Source: CAMREV01 sp051650525 (lineage in GTDB: Bacteria; Bacillota_I; Bacilli_A; Mycoplasmatales; Mycoplasmoidaceae). From it: a DNA stretch of 6,273 nucleotides. Under the pieces are notes generated by a model. That model ran no database searches. It saw nothing but the letters and a program-made list of their open reading frames with translations, and was not told the origin of the DNA. Below, one piece after another: positions 4,345 through 6,273 of this stretch (its first letter is position 1; the number at the start of each line of letters is the position of its first letter). A program made the translations under genes and the position numbers. The stretch is from assembly GCA_051650525.1 (NCBI GenBank), contig JBOFJE010000016.1, positions 1-6,273 on the forward strand. The letters run 5' to 3'.

Positions 4345-4384
4345 TAATAAGATATATAATAAGATATATAATAAGATCTTATTA
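4345..4384. repeat. Triplicated AT-rich 12-mer ending in a palindrome (likely DNA unwinding element)
   Basis: TAATAAGATATA occurs at 4345-4356 and 4357-4368, and a third copy TAATAAGATCTT fills 4369-4380. The third copy completes a perfect 16-bp palindrome TAATAAGA-TCTTATTA (4369-4384). AT-rich repeats of about 13 bp beside iterons are where theta-plasmid initiators open the strands. TTGATG (4333-4338) and TATAAT (4355-4360), 16 bases apart, also make a possible plus-strand promoter running through this element. Confidence 0.65.
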
Positions 4385-4415
4385 ATTAGTATAATTTAAA
4401 CCTCTAATTTTTTTA

Positions 4416-4445
4416 TTGTAGATTCATAAAATTAAGTGCTATCAT
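4416..4445 (+). promoter_or_regulatory. Candidate promoter of the HD-GYP operon
   Basis: TTGTAG (4416-4421) and TATCAT (4440-4445) are 18 bases apart, which would start the transcript about 30 bases before the ATG at 4485. The ribosome site GGGGGAG (4467-4473) lies eleven bases before the ATG, slightly far. A TATAAT at 4459-4464 is closer to the gene but would put the start inside the ribosome site. Confidence 0.4.
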
Positions 4446-4484
4446 AAAAAGTATCAAATATAATAAGGGGGAGTATTTAAATAA

Positions 4485-5114
4485 ATGTTAAATTTTAAAC
4501 AAATATTAATTCTAATTAAGAAAATAAGATGGTTTAAAAAAAAAGAATCCCCTTATAAAATTTTAGAAGAATATAATATAAATCCAGAGATAAAACAACA
4601 CATGATAAGAGTTAGTAATTATACAGAAATTTTAGCTGATTTAATGTGCTTAAATAAATTGGAAATAGAAGAAATAAAAAAAGGTGCATTACTTCATGAT
4701 ATAGGGAAACAAGATATTCCAGAAGAACTTTTAAATAAATTTACAAAATTAGATGAAGATGAATTTAAAGAAATAAAAAAACATACTCAATTTGGATTAA
4801 AAATATTAAATAACAAAAAATATACAAAAACTCGAATTGAAAACGTAATTTTACTACATCATGAGAAATGGAATGGAAATGGTTATCCTTTTGGTATAAA
4901 AGGGAAATTAATACCAATAGAAGCTAGGATAGTTTCTGTTACAGATTGTTATGATGCTTTAACAAGTGAAAGAGCATATAAAGAAAGATTTTCACATGAG
5001 AAAGCTATGGAGATACTAATTAGCCAAAGTGGAAAGAGCTTTGATCCAGATATTGTATCTATGTTTGAATTATTTCAAAATAAATTTGAAAAAAAATTAA
5101 AAGAATACAGATGA
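4485..5114 (+). CDS. Stand-alone HD-GYP domain protein, probable cyclic-di-GMP phosphodiesterase
   Basis: HD-GYP proteins hydrolyse the second messenger cyclic-di-GMP (to pGpG or GMP) at a two- or three-iron centre, affecting motility, biofilm formation and virulence. This 209-residue protein consists almost only of that domain. After a short basic N-terminus (1-30, no sensor or clear membrane segment) come His39, the HD pair His71-Asp72 in ALLHDIGK with Lys75, and His100. The metal-binding pair His125-His126 opens the signature HHEKWNGNGYP (125-135), followed by the Asp154 motif VTDCYDALTSERAYKE (152-167). All canonical metal ligands and the GYP triad are present, so activity is likely. It starts divergently from rep across the origin and overlaps the next gene's start by four bases (ATGA at 5111-5114), so the two are translated together. 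With no sensor domain, control probably comes from transcription or the coupled regulator. A nucleotide or signal other than cyclic-di-GMP is possible. Confidence 0.88.
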   Translation: MLNFKQILILIKKIRWFKKKESPYKILEEYNINPEIKQHMIRVSNYTEILADLMCLNKLEIEEIKKGALLHDIGKQDIPEELLNKFTKLDEDEFKEIKKHTQFGLKILNNKKYTKTRIENVILLHHEKWNGNGYPFGIKGKLIPIEARIVSVTDCYDALTSERAYKERFSHEKAMEILISQSGKSFDPDIVSMFELFQNKFEKKLKEYR

Positions 5115-5368
5115 AAAGAAAAATTGAAATATTAAAAAAAATCAATGAAACACCAGGTATAACTTTATCTAAACTTTGTGAATATTTAGCTTTAACAAAA
5201 GGAAATATATCTCTTCATTTAAAAAAGATGGAGAAAGAGAATCTAATAAAAAAATATAAAACAAAAGATGATAAAAAAATTTTTAAACATCATCCAACAA
5301 AAAAAGGAAAAGATCTTTATTTAAATATAAAATTAGAAAATATAAAAAACTACAAAAGAAATAATTAA
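5111..5368 (+). CDS. Small winged helix-turn-helix transcriptional regulator (MarR/ArsR-like)
   Basis: The 85-residue product is a minimal winged helix. An N-terminal helix (1-14) is followed by a helix-turn-helix from about 17 to 42, with ITLSKLCEYLALTKGNIS (17-34) as helix 2 and the beginning of the recognition helix. The wing is a basic stretch (45-65, KKYKTKDDKKIFKHHPTKKG), and a C-terminal helix likely provides dimerisation. The pattern fits MarR/ArsR-type regulators; no metal-binding cysteines are present. Its ATG overlaps the HD-GYP stop as ATGA and no good ribosome site precedes it, so translation depends on the upstream gene. The obvious inference is that it regulates its own operon or links it to another signal. 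Its last codons form one arm of the terminator at 5347-5385, and its stop shares bases with that of the convergent gene. Confidence 0.82.
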   Translation: MKRKIEILKKINETPGITLSKLCEYLALTKGNISLHLKKMEKENLIKKYKTKDDKKIFKHHPTKKGKDLYLNIKLENIKNYKRNN

Positions 5369-5385
5369 GATTTCTTTTGTAGTTT
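5347..5385. terminator. Bidirectional intrinsic terminator inside two overlapping convergent gene ends
   Basis: AAACTACAAAAGAAAT (5347-5362) and ATTTCTTTTGTAGTTT (5370-5385) pair perfectly over 16 bases with a seven-base loop. Both strands continue into T-rich tracts. The loop holds the plus-strand stop TAA (5366-5368) and the minus-strand stop TAA (5365-5367), so each arm also encodes the C-terminus of one protein. Confidence 0.8.
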
Positions 5386-6273
5386 AATATTTTTAAACTC
5401 TTTTAGCTTTATATTATATATAGTTTTTAAAGCATAACTAAAAGAATTTATATTTTTAAAATTATATTCTTTTATAAGACAAGATAGATTTGTATCTAAA
5501 TAAAAAAAATCATTAGTAATTGAATCAATTTTAAGTTTTAAAATTAGTTTATTCAGTGTTGTTTTAAAATTTAAATAAACCAATTCATTTAGTTTACTTT
5601 CTTTAACTAAATAACTCTCTTGAAGAATTTCTACAATTTTATTTGAAGAAAATTTAATGTTTTTTTTTATATAAAAAATTAAATTTTGAAAATCAATTTC
5701 AAAAAAATTAGAGATAAAATCTGCCTCATCTGAAATAATACCACCTTGTTTTAGAAGAGAAAATAATAATTCGTAAAAAAACAGTATATTTATAGAGATA
5801 AAATCAGTAGTTATTATTTTTTTAAAATCATTTAAAGAGTTAGAAAAATAAAATTTAACTGAATGATTAAGAGGTAAATCAATAAAAAATTTTCTAAAAA
5901 AACTATCTTCTAAATGAATTACTATAAGTTTTAAATCAGGTGAACAGATTTTATAATCTTGTAACAAGCTGTTCGAAGTTAAAATTAAAACTTCTTCTTT
6001 GTTAAGCAAGATATATTTCTCATAAAATTTATAAAATATTTTTCCACTAAGAAGAATATGAAGACTTACTTTAGATTGAGTATAATAGGAAAATATAAAA
6101 TTCTCACTAATAATTTGTTCTATATAATAAACCGAAAAAAATTTATTAGAAAAAATAGTCTTTTGAGATTTTTTTTCTTTAAGTAAATGAATTTTACAAA
6201 TTTGAAAAAGATTTAATTTATTTTTTAAAAACCAAGTTTTAATCTCACCAGAGAAATTAAACTCATTTAAAAT
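5365..6273 (-). CDS. AraC-family transcriptional regulator (5' end beyond the window)
   Basis: The minus-strand frame is open from the right edge of the window to the TAA at 5365-5367, giving 302 visible residues, close to the full length of the family. A start at the TTG at 6007-6009 would cut the protein in half and should not be used: the upstream 88 codons read as coherent protein. The N-terminal part (about 60-110) carries a cupin-like effector domain with LHILLSGKIFYKFYEKYILLNKEEVLILTSN-type strands. The C-terminal ~90 residues are the twin helix-turn-helix of AraC proteins: the first at about 209-232, the second at 260-297. The second contains the spaced pattern I-x-E-Y-x-F-x-x-x-x-S-F-x-x-A-x-K-x-x-Y-x-I that mirrors the family's GF-x-S-x-S-x-F-x-x-x-F-K signature. 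The usual Gly before Phe is replaced by Asn and the fit is divergent. It converges on the HD-GYP operon and shares its terminator. Target genes and effector are unknown. Confidence 0.8.
   Translation of the reverse strand: MLNEFNFSGEIKTWFLKNKLNLFQICKIHLLKEKKSQKTIFSNKFFSVYYIEQIISENFIFSYYTQSKVSLHILLSGKIFYKFYEKYILLNKEEVLILTSNSLLQDYKICSPDLKLIVIHLEDSFFRKFFIDLPLNHSVKFYFSNSLNDFKKIITTDFISINILFFYELLFSLLKQGGIISDEADFISNFFEIDFQNLIFYIKKNIKFSSNKIVEILQESYLVKESKLNELVYLNFKTTLNKLILKLKIDSITNDFFYLDTNLSCLIKEYNFKNINSFSYALKTIYNIKLKEFKNIKLQKKS

Larger units (their letters stand above)
4127..4384. other. Putative plasmid origin of replication (iterons plus AT-rich unwinding region)
   Basis: The stretch between rep and the divergent HD-GYP gene holds the iteron array and a triplicated AT-rich 12-mer in the order seen in iteron-controlled theta origins. 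A weak DnaA-box-like AAATCCACA (4127-4135, two mismatches to TTATCCACA) lies at the rep-side edge. No other DnaA box was found nearby. Assignment as the origin follows from the Rep_3 gene and its adjoining direct repeats. Confidence 0.8.

Overview
The window is a very AT-rich stretch (roughly three quarters A+T) of what looks like a small plasmid. The genes use standard stop codons (TAA, TAG and TGA all act as stops, TGG encodes Trp), have strong GGAG-type ribosome binding sites, and include a lipoprotein signal peptide. This fits a low-GC anaerobe; a fusobacterium is my best guess from composition and protein style, with a clostridium-like Firmicute as the alternative. This host assignment is inference. 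The plasmid call rests on a Rep_3/RepB-type initiator gene (2928-4046, minus) with a five-and-a-half-copy, 32-bp iteron array directly upstream (4137-4325) and an AT-rich triplicated 12-mer next to it (4345-4384). Together these form a textbook theta-type origin.

Left part (1-1421): the tail of a possible plus-strand gene, then four dyad-symmetric DNA structures packed into about 190 bases. These include a GC-rich near-perfect palindrome (145-169) and a structured element (38-103) with a second, diverged copy in opposite orientation at 1358-1421. Next come a broken ParB-like partition gene (232-893, minus), a divergent promoter region with a candidate ~60-nt RNA and its terminator (1017-1075), and a 77-aa membrane-anchored protein (1120-1353).

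Middle part (1439-2842, all minus): a small lipoprotein, a 49-aa cysteine-bearing reading frame, and a decayed corA Mg2+ transporter gene. The corA remnant has lost two internal segments and carries three in-frame stops. A 41-aa charged peptide gene follows, lying just downstream of rep with its own strong ribosome binding site and terminator.

Right part (2928-6273): rep, the origin, and a plus-strand two-gene operon. That operon encodes a stand-alone HD-GYP protein (probable cyclic-di-GMP phosphodiesterase) translationally coupled to a small winged-helix regulator. It is followed by a convergent AraC-family regulator whose reading frame runs off the right edge. The two convergent genes share the bases of their stop codons inside the loop of a 16-bp hairpin.

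Overall, replication control occupies 2717-4384. The accessory cargo is a signalling/regulatory module on the right, and the partition and ion-transport genes on the left and in the middle are in decay. No relaxase, toxin-antitoxin pair, transposase or intact partition ATPase is visible.
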